DNA from: a virus
Strand: one strand, 5' to 3'
DNA: 42,966 bases
Virus record (IMG/VR): IMGVR_UViG_3300029893_000419
Coordinates: 1 to 42,966 of that record
This document shows positions 1 through 5,860 of the stretch, piece after piece; positions within the stretch are counted from its first letter, which is position 1; each line of letters starts with the position of its first letter. Both the position numbers and the translations under genes were made by a program. The notes beneath the pieces were generated by a model. It was not told where the DNA came from and searched no databases. It worked only from the letters and a program-made list of their open reading frames with translations.

Positions 1-71
1 ACCTCCATGCCGGCCCCCTCGACGACCACCCGGCAGGCCGGCGGCTGTGGTGCGCCCCGCAGGTCCAGCAG
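1..71. repeat. Exact 71-bp copy of 41972-42042
   Basis: Bases 1-71 are identical to 41972-42042. The flanking parts of the two glucosaminidase genes differ at many positions beginning at base 72. Perfect identity that starts exactly at the window edge suggests a circular junction or an assembly-graph branch. Recent gene conversion is the alternative. Confidence 0.85.
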
Positions 72-602
72 CCCCCACGCCCGCATGATCTGGATGAGCT
101 TGTCCGCGTATTGCGGGTCGGTCGCGTACCCCGCGCGATGAATGCACCGGGCGTAGGCCGTTACGTCGGTCGCCGGGAGGCATTTGGCGTAACGCGAGGA
201 CGTCAGCAGCCGTGCATGATCGTCCAGGGACTCCTGATAGCTGGCGTAAGCGCGGAATCGAGCCTTGACGCGCCGCCAGCCGGGTACTGGCCCCCATTCC
301 CACGTCCAGCAGGTGACGCTATCTTGGCCCGCCAGGGCCTTGACGCCGAAGAGGTTGTAACTGTACCGACCGGTCTCGGTGTCCTTCGGTACTGAGCGCC
401 CCCACCCGGATTCCAGTGCCGCCTGGGCGATGACGAACCCGGCAGGGATTCCGGTTCGGGTGTCAGTAGCCAGGGCGGCCGGCCGCAGCGCCTCGATGAA
501 CGCCCGCGGTCCCCCGGCATCCGGCTGCTGGGCGACGGCAAACTCGTCCGGGCGGCTGCCATCGTCGGGCTCGCCGGCCCAGAGAGACATGATCTCGTCC
601 AC
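1..602 (-). CDS. Glucosaminidase-type endolysin, cut by window edge
   Basis: Peptidoglycan hydrolase of the bacteriophage/flagellar glucosaminidase type, expected to cleave host cell-wall glycan at lysis. It starts at GTG 602, three bases after the subtilase stop, and reads open to base 1, giving about 200 residues. Family signs are a GIPAGF-AQAALESGWG block with the catalytic Glu in ALESGWG, a YNLFGVKA block, and the FRAY-S-QESLDDHARLL segment. A second complete copy at 41845-42570 continues into a copper-amine-oxidase-N-like beta domain that this copy loses at the window edge. The two copies are visibly diverged except over bases 1-71, which match 41972-42042 exactly. The gene follows the subtilase as part of a leftward lysis cassette. 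Confidence 0.85.
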   Translation of the reverse strand, partial: MDEIMSLWAGEPDDGSRPDEFAVAQQPDAGGPRAFIEALRPAALATDTRTGIPAGFVIAQAALESGWGRSVPKDTETGRYSYNLFGVKALAGQDSVTCWTWEWGPVPGWRRVKARFRAYASYQESLDDHARLLTSSRYAKCLPATDVTAYARCIHRAGYATDPQYADKLIQIMRAWGLLDLRGAPQPPACRVVVEGAGME

Positions 603-605
603 GGC

Positions 606-1664
606 TCATACCCCCTTTGCCCGATGCAGGATCACGCATAGCTCCTCGCGGCTGACCGCCTGATCCGGCCGGAATGTGCCGTCCGGGTAGCCGGTGACAA
701 TGCCGCGCTCCTTGGCCCAGGCGATAGCGCTGGCGCTCCACCGGTCCGCCGGCACGTCCTTGAACGGCCCGGAGGCGTCGGGCATCACCAGGAGACCGGC
801 GCCGTACTCGGGATCGACGCCGGGCGCTCCCAGGTCGCGGGCCTGCGCGGTGATCCAGCCGCGGACATCCTCAACGGTCGGCCTGCGCCCCTGCGTCCGC
901 TTGACCAGGCCGATCCACAGCGCCAACGCTCCGGCCACGTGCGGCGCGGCCATGCTCGTCCCGCTCATGCGCAGGTAGCTGCCGCCCTTGTACGTGGAGA
1001 TCACCTCGACCCCGGGACCGCAGACGTCCACCTCGCGCCCGGTGGACGAGAAGCGGGCCCGGGTCGCCTGATCGTCCACCGCTGCCACCGCGACGGACTC
1101 AGGGAAGTGGGCCGGATAGCCAACCGTGTCGTCTCCAGGACCGCTGTTGCCAGCGGCGCAGACCACCACCACGCCAGCCCGCACAGCCTCGATGATCGCC
1201 TGATGCAGGCTCTCATCCGGCGTCGGGCCGCCCAGTGACATGTTGATGATGTCGCAGCCCTGAGCGGTGCAGAATCTGACGCCAGCAGCCACCTGATCGT
1301 CGGTGCCGCTGCCGTCGTCCGCCAGCACCTTGGCGATGACCAGTTCGGCCTTCGGCGCGGCCCCGACCACACCGCGCCCGTCCCGCGCCGCCGCGACGAT
1401 TCCCGCGACGTGGGTGCCGTGGCCGTGGCCGTCCTGTGCCGTGCCCTTGCCGTTGAAGTCCTGTGCCGCGACGATCCGCCCGCGGAACTCGGGGTGGCCC
1501 AGGTCGCAGCCGGTGTCCACGATGCCGACGCGGACGCCCTCGCCCTGGCTAAGCGCCCAGTAGGGCGGGACGCGCATTAGGCCCAGGCCGGTCTGGGGGA
1601 ATTCCTCCAGCGTCTCCAGCGCCGCCAGCGTGGGTACTGGCGGGACGTAGTATTTGCCCATCAT
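606..1664 (-). CDS. Subtilisin-like S8 protease with C-terminal SLH domain
   Basis: Serine protease of family S8 with a complete triad. Counting from ATG 1664, Asp50 lies in VDTGCD, His85 in HGTHVAG, the oxyanion Asn173 in AAGNSG, and Ser237 in SGTSMAAP. The last roughly 50 residues form a single S-layer-homology domain (FKDVPADRW to EELCVILHRAKG), which normally binds secondary cell-wall polymer. No signal peptide or long propeptide is visible, so release would depend on the phage holin or lysis. I chose ATG 1664 because GGGAGG precedes it and it overlaps the upstream stop as ATGA; a GTG at 1682 is possible. The gene lies between a small membrane protein and a glucosaminidase, so a lysis or S-layer-degrading role is inferred. 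A related C-terminal fragment lies at 42574-42966. Confidence 0.85.
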   Translation of the reverse strand: MMGKYYVPPVPTLAALETLEEFPQTGLGLMRVPPYWALSQGEGVRVGIVDTGCDLGHPEFRGRIVAAQDFNGKGTAQDGHGHGTHVAGIVAAARDGRGVVGAAPKAELVIAKVLADDGSGTDDQVAAGVRFCTAQGCDIINMSLGGPTPDESLHQAIIEAVRAGVVVVCAAGNSGPGDDTVGYPAHFPESVAVAAVDDQATRARFSSTGREVDVCGPGVEVISTYKGGSYLRMSGTSMAAPHVAGALALWIGLVKRTQGRRPTVEDVRGWITAQARDLGAPGVDPEYGAGLLVMPDASGPFKDVPADRWSASAIAWAKERGIVTGYPDGTFRPDQAVSREELCVILHRAKGV

Positions 1665-1945
1665 GACACCCTCCCATTGCACTTACTTGTCGCGGCCAGG
1701 ATGTGGGCCTGGCCAACCTCAAGGCGGCGCAGGGCCTCGCCCTGCTCGGTCAGGCGCTGGCCCACAGACTCTATGACCTTTGCCAGCCCCTCGGTGGCCA
1801 CCGCTTGCCGCTCGATAGCCTGGGCGACGGCGACATTGCTTTCGTGGTCGCCCTTGCCGCTACGCTTGTTGATGGCCGCCAGAGCCACCTGCACGATGCC
1901 GGCCGCCAGGATGCCGGCCACCCCGCCACCCGCTGCCGTGGTCAC
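1661..1945 (-). CDS. Small membrane/coiled-coil lysis-cassette protein
   Basis: About 94 residues. An Ala/Gly-rich hydrophobic segment (GVAGILAAGIVQVALAA) is followed by a basic KRSGKG stretch and then a helical, Glu/Gln-rich region with heptad character. This is one membrane pass with a soluble coiled coil, the reverse of the XhlA order. The start is either GTG 1945 or GTG 1957; GGGAGGTG lies just upstream. The stop overlaps the subtilase start (ATGA), so the two are translationally coupled. A holin-accessory or anchoring role is inferred from position only. Confidence 0.6.
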   Translation of the reverse strand: MTTAAGGGVAGILAAGIVQVALAAINKRSGKGDHESNVAVAQAIERQAVATEGLAKVIESVGQRLTEQGEALRRLEVGQAHILAATSKCNGRVS

Positions 1946-1980
1946 AAGATCGGACACCTCCCAACCCCCCCTCTCCAAAT

Positions 1981-2010
1981 CAAAGGGCCGTCCGCCAGGG
2001 CGGCCCTTTG
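1981..2010. terminator. Strong hairpin upstream of lysis genes
   Basis: CAAAGGGCCG at 1981-1990 pairs perfectly with CGGCCCTTTG at 2001-2010. On the minus strand a T-containing tract (TTTGATTT) follows. It precedes the ribosome binding site of the 1945 gene, so it may be a terminator or attenuator between the tail operon and the lysis cassette. Confidence 0.6.
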
Positions 2011-2157
2011 TGCGCGAATCCCTTAGATTTAGATTTTGGCGCTGAACCTCCCCCCATTTCCCGTCGCCGTTGAAGTTGAGATGGAGCAAGCAACAAGCCC
2101 TAAGAGAAAGGTGGTGTAACCCCGATGGCTGCGCGTATGAGCTCCCCAAAACAGCCG

Positions 2158-2308
2158 GGAGCCCCTTGCCGGGGGCCAACTGGCTACAACCAGTAGGTCC
2201 AGGACAAAGGGCTCCTCAGCGTGGTTTGGGTGATGCGGAGAAACTCATCTAAACCTGAGCCCTGAAGTCCACCGGCAAGGATCACCTCTGAAAGGAGGTG
2301 ACCTGCCG
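2158..2308 (+). ncRNA. Candidate structured leader RNA of the 36-aa ORF
   Basis: The roughly 150 bases before the small + strand gene contain several nested perfect or near-perfect helices. 2158-2164 pairs with 2209-2215 and encloses a hairpin made by 2179-2183 and 2190-2194. 2223-2233 pairs with 2245-2255 over 11 bp including two G-U pairs. 2273-2308 folds over the ribosome binding site and the first base of the start codon, with TCACCTC pairing to GAGGTGA and AGG and CGGC extensions. I do not recognise the RNA class. Structure may begin further upstream, from about 2080. A cis-regulatory role in translation is inferred from the sequestered Shine-Dalgarno. Confidence 0.5.
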
Positions 2309-2418
2309 TGAAAAGACGGTACTATGTCAAATTCGTGGCATACATCACCGTCAACGGCAAGGTCCTTTGGGCTAGGGATTACGGCTATAAAGCCTGGCCC
2401 ATTAGGATCTACTACTAG
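2308..2418 (+). CDS. 36-aa basic, Tyr-rich small protein
   Basis: A GTG start at 2308 follows an ideal AAAGGAGGTGA site. The product of 36 residues begins MKRRYYVKFVAYIT and ends in a PIRIYY tail. It is rich in Tyr, Lys and Arg, with a VNGKVLWARDYGYKAW core that looks like a short beta-rich peptide. It runs opposite to the flanking lysis and accessory genes and has lower GC than they do, suggesting a small cargo insertion. The ribosome binding site lies inside a strong hairpin, so translation is probably controlled. I do not know the function. Confidence 0.6.
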   Translation: MKRRYYVKFVAYITVNGKVLWARDYGYKAWPIRIYY

Positions 2419-2458
2419 AACACCTTATGGGTTGGTACAGAAGACGGCTGTGGACCGG

Positions 2459-3265
2459 TCAGCCACAGATCTCAGCTCCCCTCTGCGCTTCAGCCGCCTC
2501 GAAGGAGATCGCCCACACCCACGGGTTGACGTCCCACCCGAAGCCGCGGCGAGCATGGAGCCGGTCCCAGTAGTGGCGGAGGGCCAGCACCGGCGTGTCC
2601 AGGGCGATGTCGCTCTCGGTCAGGACGCCCGACGGCGCCCACCTGGAGGGCCGCCCCACCTCCGACCAGTCCATGGACCAGCCCGGCTCCTGCTGCCGGT
2701 ACCCACGGCAGTTCGGACGGCTCGTCGCCCCCTCGGCGATGGCGTCCTCACGGGTGATGTCGCGCAACCGCTGCGCCCGGACATCGGTCACCCGCAACAT
2801 GATGCGGCTCGCCCAGCGGGGCATGTGGATTGCGGGGCGCCATGGAAAGCCTCGCTCCTCTTCCGTGGGCGCATGGTGGGGATCAGCGGCGTACACCGGG
2901 GACCACCATCCCATGGCGGTATCCGGGATGCGGTCAGCGCAGGTCACATCCTCGCCGCGGCCGGTTTCGGGATCGACGGCCACGTGGATCGCCTGCCATG
3001 TCTCCCGCACCCACAGCAAGGCCCCCGGCGGGTAAGGGCACTTGCGGCCCCACTCCCCATCCAGGGAATACATCCCGAACACCTCGTCGCCGGGGTATTC
3101 CTCGCCGTCGCGCCCCACCTTCGTCGGGCGGTAGACTCCGACCGCGTAGGCGCCCTCGCAGGGCGGTTGCGGCCTGATCAGCCGCCGCGTCTGCGTCTTT
3201 CGCCCCTCCAGGATCGCACGAACCATCGGGGCGGAGAAAATGATAGGGACACCCCGCTCTGGCAT
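2459..3265 (-). CDS. ASCH/PUA-like phage protein
   Basis: 268 residues. The N-terminal PIIFSAPMVRAILEGRKTQTRR block is characteristic of phage ASCH-superfamily proteins, a PUA-like beta barrel expected to bind RNA or modified nucleic acid. A middle LLWVRETWQ segment and the later RLRDITREDAIAEG block are also typical. ATG 3265 follows GGAGGG at good spacing; an upstream in-frame start at 3355 lacks support and would run through a palindrome. The gene is separated from its neighbours by gaps and has its own likely promoter overlapping the inverted repeat at 3292-3311. Its role in the phage cycle is unknown. Confidence 0.75.
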   Translation of the reverse strand: MPERGVPIIFSAPMVRAILEGRKTQTRRLIRPQPPCEGAYAVGVYRPTKVGRDGEEYPGDEVFGMYSLDGEWGRKCPYPPGALLWVRETWQAIHVAVDPETGRGEDVTCADRIPDTAMGWWSPVYAADPHHAPTEEERGFPWRPAIHMPRWASRIMLRVTDVRAQRLRDITREDAIAEGATSRPNCRGYRQQEPGWSMDWSEVGRPSRWAPSGVLTESDIALDTPVLALRHYWDRLHARRGFGWDVNPWVWAISFEAAEAQRGAEICG

Positions 3266-3291
3266 CTCTTTCCCTCCTTCAAGTGCGCCGT

Positions 3292-3311
3292 ATACTCTAT
3301 TTATAGAGTAT
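3292..3311. promoter_or_regulatory. 20-bp palindromic operator upstream of the ASCH gene
   Basis: ATACTCTATTTATAGAGTAT has perfect 9-bp arms around TT. It sits 27 bp before the ASCH gene start and contains TATAAAT-like -10 sequence on the minus strand. A repressor site overlapping a promoter is likely; no second copy was noticed in the window. Confidence 0.6.
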
Positions 3312-3370
3312 GACACCGGCTCCTTCCTAGTCAGCCGGGTTGAGGCCAGACTCACCGGCCACGAACTTAC

Positions 3371-3646
3371 CTAAGTACCTGTTGCCAATTGCGTGTTGGC
3401 CGCGATCCCGTGATTGTGGGAAATATCGACGCTTGCTGTTCCGAAGTCTTGAAGGAATGACCCAAAGTCGTAGCTGAAATCTGAAGAATTGTTCCATGTC
3501 GTTGTTTGCGTGCTTGGCGGGTTGGCCACCGGGCAGCCGGGCGCACAGACCAGCACGAGCGGCGGGCAGCCCGGCTCCAGCACGACGATCTCCGGCCTTC
3601 CGTCCAGCCGGTTGCGCACCACCACCGGCGGCGTATCGTGGGTCAT
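3371..3646 (-). CDS. Hypothetical protein, 91 aa
   Basis: ATG 3646 overlaps the stop of the XhlA-like gene (ATGA) and has GGAG nine bases upstream. The first half (VVVRNRLDGRPEIVVLEPG) is beta-like with two Cys (GCPP, APGCP). The second half is polar, Thr/Asn/Ser-rich, and lower in GC. There is no recognisable domain. It is probably co-translated with the XhlA-like gene and may belong to the tail end or lysis region. Confidence 0.6.
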   Translation of the reverse strand: MTHDTPPVVVRNRLDGRPEIVVLEPGCPPLVLVCAPGCPVANPPSTQTTTWNNSSDFSYDFGSFLQDFGTASVDISHNHGIAANTQLATGT

Positions 3647-3858
3647 GGCGTCCCTCTCCTCGTCACCATCTGGATCACCAGCATGACGCAGGCGACCGCC
3701 ACGCCCCCGGCAATGCCGACGATCCACCAGTTGAGTCTGTCGATGCGATCAGCCAGCCGCTGCAGCGAGCCGTTCTGCGTGCGTTGCCACGCCTCCAGGC
3801 CCTCTACGCGCTCCTCAAGCCGTGCCACCGCCACGCGCAAATCCACCCCCTCCTGCAA
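3643..3858 (-). CDS. XhlA-like coiled-coil membrane protein
   Basis: A small protein with an N-terminal heptad region (VARLEERVEGLEAWQRTQ then RLADRIDRLN) followed by one C-terminal membrane helix (WWIVGIAGGVAVACVMLVIQMV) and a short basic tail. That is the layout of the hemolysin XhlA family, which acts with holins and endolysins in Gram-positive phages. The start is uncertain: TTG 3858 and TTG 3840 each have a GGAGG eight bases upstream, and 3879 is also open. Its stop overlaps the next gene. Confidence 0.7.
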   Translation of the reverse strand: MQEGVDLRVAVARLEERVEGLEAWQRTQNGSLQRLADRIDRLNWWIVGIAGGVAVACVMLVIQMVTRRGTP

Positions 3859-3954
3859 CCGCACCGCCTCCTCGCGCAAACAAGCGGCGCGATCTTCACC
3901 GGCTGCCCGCCGCGCAGGAACGGCTTTCGCCGCTTTTGAGGATTACCCGGCAAC

Positions 3955-4215
3955 CTAAATCACCCCTCCCGGCGCGATGCGCTCGTACTCGGCAGACGTC
4001 ATCGCCTCCGCCGCATCGCCCAGCAGGATGACGTCCGGATCGGCGTCAAGCTGGGCAAGCACCTCCGGCGCGGCCAGCACCGCAACAATCGCCTGCGTGC
4101 CGTCTGGCGACGAGTACGCCGCCGCCCAGCCGTCGATGGCGTAGTCCGCAGCCTTCGGGCGGCGAGGGTCGGTCTCGGTGCCGGCGCCGACTGTGGGGCA
4201 GAGGTAATAGAGCAT
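3955..4215 (-). CDS. Hypothetical tail-end protein, 86 aa
   Basis: ATG 4215 follows GGGAGGTG. The protein starts MLYYLCPTVGAGTE and has a central AAYSSPDGTQAIVAVLAAPEVLAQLDADPD segment followed by an acidic AEAMTSAEYE stretch. I recognise no domain. It sits between a putative tail-tip protein and the XhlA-like gene, a place where siphovirus tail accessory proteins often occur. Confidence 0.65.
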   Translation of the reverse strand: MLYYLCPTVGAGTETDPRRPKAADYAIDGWAAAYSSPDGTQAIVAVLAAPEVLAQLDADPDVILLGDAAEAMTSAEYERIAPGGVI

Positions 4216-4227
4216 CGTGACACCTCC

Positions 4228-4821
4228 CTAGAGGGGATGGATGGCGAGGTACTCCACAAGGCCCTTTGTCACGCCTACGGCCGAATCTTCGACCCGGCAA
4301 AACTTGAAGCCGGTGTTCATGAGATTCGCCGTATCCGTCACGTCGAAGATCAGCTTGCCGTCAATGTAGACACGATGGCGCGGGCCGACAAAGCTCGCGG
4401 CGTAAGTGTGCTGCTCGTAGGGATTAGCCGCGCTGATTTTGGTTGCTACCGTGGTCCATACGTTCGCAACAACCTTTATGAGCTTTACATCACTTGCCGC
4501 AGTAATTTCCAGCGCCCATTGATTCGCATCATTAGACCGTCGCCAAAAAATCGGCCTTATGTGGATGTTTCCAGCAAGCAGTCTCTGTCGCGATTCAATT
4601 AGACCATCACGAGCTGTATACGGCGGTATTATTGGCCCTCCAAAAGTCTCTGCAACGGCTCGCACTTCGATCCCACGGCTGACCGGGACTGCGGACTCTG
4701 CCTGGACGGTATAGGACAGCCCCGCTTGCGACTTGGCCCCCGTCACCGCGAAATCGTCATACCACCCCCGCCCAGGGCGGAGCACCGGCAGCGGGATCGG
4801 GCGAGACGGAACAAGCAGCAT
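4228..4821 (-). CDS. Putative tail-tip/appendage protein, 197 aa
   Basis: ATG 4821 follows GGAGG at eight bases. Residues 15-197 look all-beta, with WYDDFAVTG near the start and later HRVYIDGKLIFDVTD and GLVEYLAIHPL, a pattern like concanavalin-type lectin or glucanase folds used in receptor-binding tail proteins. The middle (about 4440-4620) has noticeably lower GC than the flanks, suggesting a swapped segment. A tail-appendage role is inferred from position and fold impression. Confidence 0.6.
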   Translation of the reverse strand: MLLVPSRPIPLPVLRPGRGWYDDFAVTGAKSQAGLSYTVQAESAVPVSRGIEVRAVAETFGGPIIPPYTARDGLIESRQRLLAGNIHIRPIFWRRSNDANQWALEITAASDVKLIKVVANVWTTVATKISAANPYEQHTYAASFVGPRHRVYIDGKLIFDVTDTANLMNTGFKFCRVEDSAVGVTKGLVEYLAIHPL

Positions 4822-4833
4822 CGGCCTCGCCTC

Positions 4834-5337
4834 CTAGACCTGGATGATCCGGACGGTGGCGGAGAAGCCGTCCGCCGCGCCCAGGGCGGTGTCGTTGGAA
4901 AGCGTCAACCGGGCACCGTCGCCGAGCATCCAGCCCTCCACCAGCACGGCTTCGCCTTCAGGCACGTTCGCAGAAACCGAGAAGTCCCCGCCCTTCAGCC
5001 GCGGGTAGCGGTCGGCACCGCCCAGGGACGTCGCCTTGAGCTTGATCTTGCCGGTCAGGGCGGTGACGGCGGACGGGTTCCGCACGATGATGAGATACCG
5101 CGCATCTGGTTGCCAGGTGTCCGGCAGAGCGATGTCGTTCGAGACTTCTGTGTTCGCCGCCGCCGAATTGGCCCAGGTGAAGGTCAGGTCGGTGCCGACC
5201 TTCTTGTTCGCGCCCCGCGCCACCGGGTTCCCCGCCGCGTCCTCAATAACGAGTGCCACGCCAGGCGCTTTCCGGCCATCCACGAAGTCCACAACCACCT
5301 GCTTGAGATTGCCGAGCCAGGCCCAATTGAGAGCCAA
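4834..5337 (-). CDS. Putative distal tail protein, 167 aa
   Basis: A beta-rich protein with NLKQVVVDFVDGRKAPGVALVIED, TDLTFTWANS and RYLIIVRNPSAVTALTGKIKLKA segments, resembling virion structural beta proteins. TTG 5337 has a near-perfect AGGAGGTGGT site at ideal spacing, so I prefer it. GTG 5376 overlaps the previous stop (GTGA) but has a weak site. It lies downstream of the hub and spike genes. There is no named family. Confidence 0.55.
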   Translation of the reverse strand: MALNWAWLGNLKQVVVDFVDGRKAPGVALVIEDAAGNPVARGANKKVGTDLTFTWANSAAANTEVSNDIALPDTWQPDARYLIIVRNPSAVTALTGKIKLKATSLGGADRYPRLKGGDFSVSANVPEGEAVLVEGWMLGDGARLTLSNDTALGAADGFSATVRIIQV

Positions 5338-5372
5338 TCGAACCACCTCCTGTTGAAAATCGACGAGGCCGG

Positions 5373-5558
5373 TCACCCGGCCCCATCGTCATCCTGCTCA
5401 TCTTCGTGTTGGTCAGCCACGGCCCTGCGCCGCTTCAGCCGGCACCGGAAGCCCACCTCATCAACCAGAAAATCCATCCAGAGACCGCCAGCATCGTCCT
5501 TGACCCGGCGGGCATCCACATGGAGCGGTTCATCCTCGCCACGATCCTCTACCACCAT
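5373..5558 (-). CDS. Small acidic tail-region protein, about 61 aa
   Basis: Starts at ATG 5558 after a GAGGTGGGG tract. It contains GGLWMDFLVDEVGFRCRLKRRR and ends in an acidic DQHEDEQDDDGAG tail. It fills the gap between the 82-aa spike-like gene and the 167-aa tail protein, with its stop overlapping a possible upstream start of the latter. The start codon is uncertain and the function unknown. Confidence 0.5.
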   Translation of the reverse strand: MVVEDRGEDEPLHVDARRVKDDAGGLWMDFLVDEVGFRCRLKRRRAVADQHEDEQDDDGAG

Positions 5559-5607
5559 CCCCACCTCAATGGGATGGTTCTGCGTTTCCAGTCCGCACTC
5601 CTGCCTG

Positions 5608-5856
5608 CTACACCGGGATCTTCGCCAGTACCAGCCGGTCGCTGGCATCATGCCCCCACTGGAGGACGACCACGTAATCGTTGACCGCCGGGGTATAACC
5701 AGAGGCACAAAGGATCTGTGGCGTGGCCGCGCCGGCGCCATCCAGCTTGACATCGGCGTAGTAGGGGCCGGCCCCGGTAACTGCGGTCACGATCCCGCGG
5801 GCGATCGGCCTGGGCAGCCGGGCCATCACCTCGGCCATGATAGTTTCGAGCGGCAT
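5608..5856 (-). CDS. Small baseplate/spike-like protein, 82 aa
   Basis: Starts at ATG 5856, four bases after the hub stop, with GAGGTG just before. Residues 15-80 form a compact beta region: IVTAVTGAGPYYADVKLDG, then PAVNDYVVVLQWGHDASDRLVLAKI. That is the look of the OB-fold found in small phage spike or hub-associated proteins. Placement straight after the hub protein supports a tail-tip role. Confidence 0.6.
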   Translation of the reverse strand: MPLETIMAEVMARLPRPIARGIVTAVTGAGPYYADVKLDGAGAATPQILCASGYTPAVNDYVVVLQWGHDASDRLVLAKIPV

Positions 5857-5860
5857 GGCA

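Noticed and set aside
2080-2320. Group II intron or IS element remnant in the structured region
   Set aside because: No domain V-like GAGCCGTAT motif, reverse transcriptase, transposase or terminal inverted repeats were seen.
2324-3313. Long + strand reading frame opposite the ASCH gene
   Set aside because: It has no ribosome binding site, its protein is low-complexity and Pro/Arg-rich, and the minus frame has clear family motifs.
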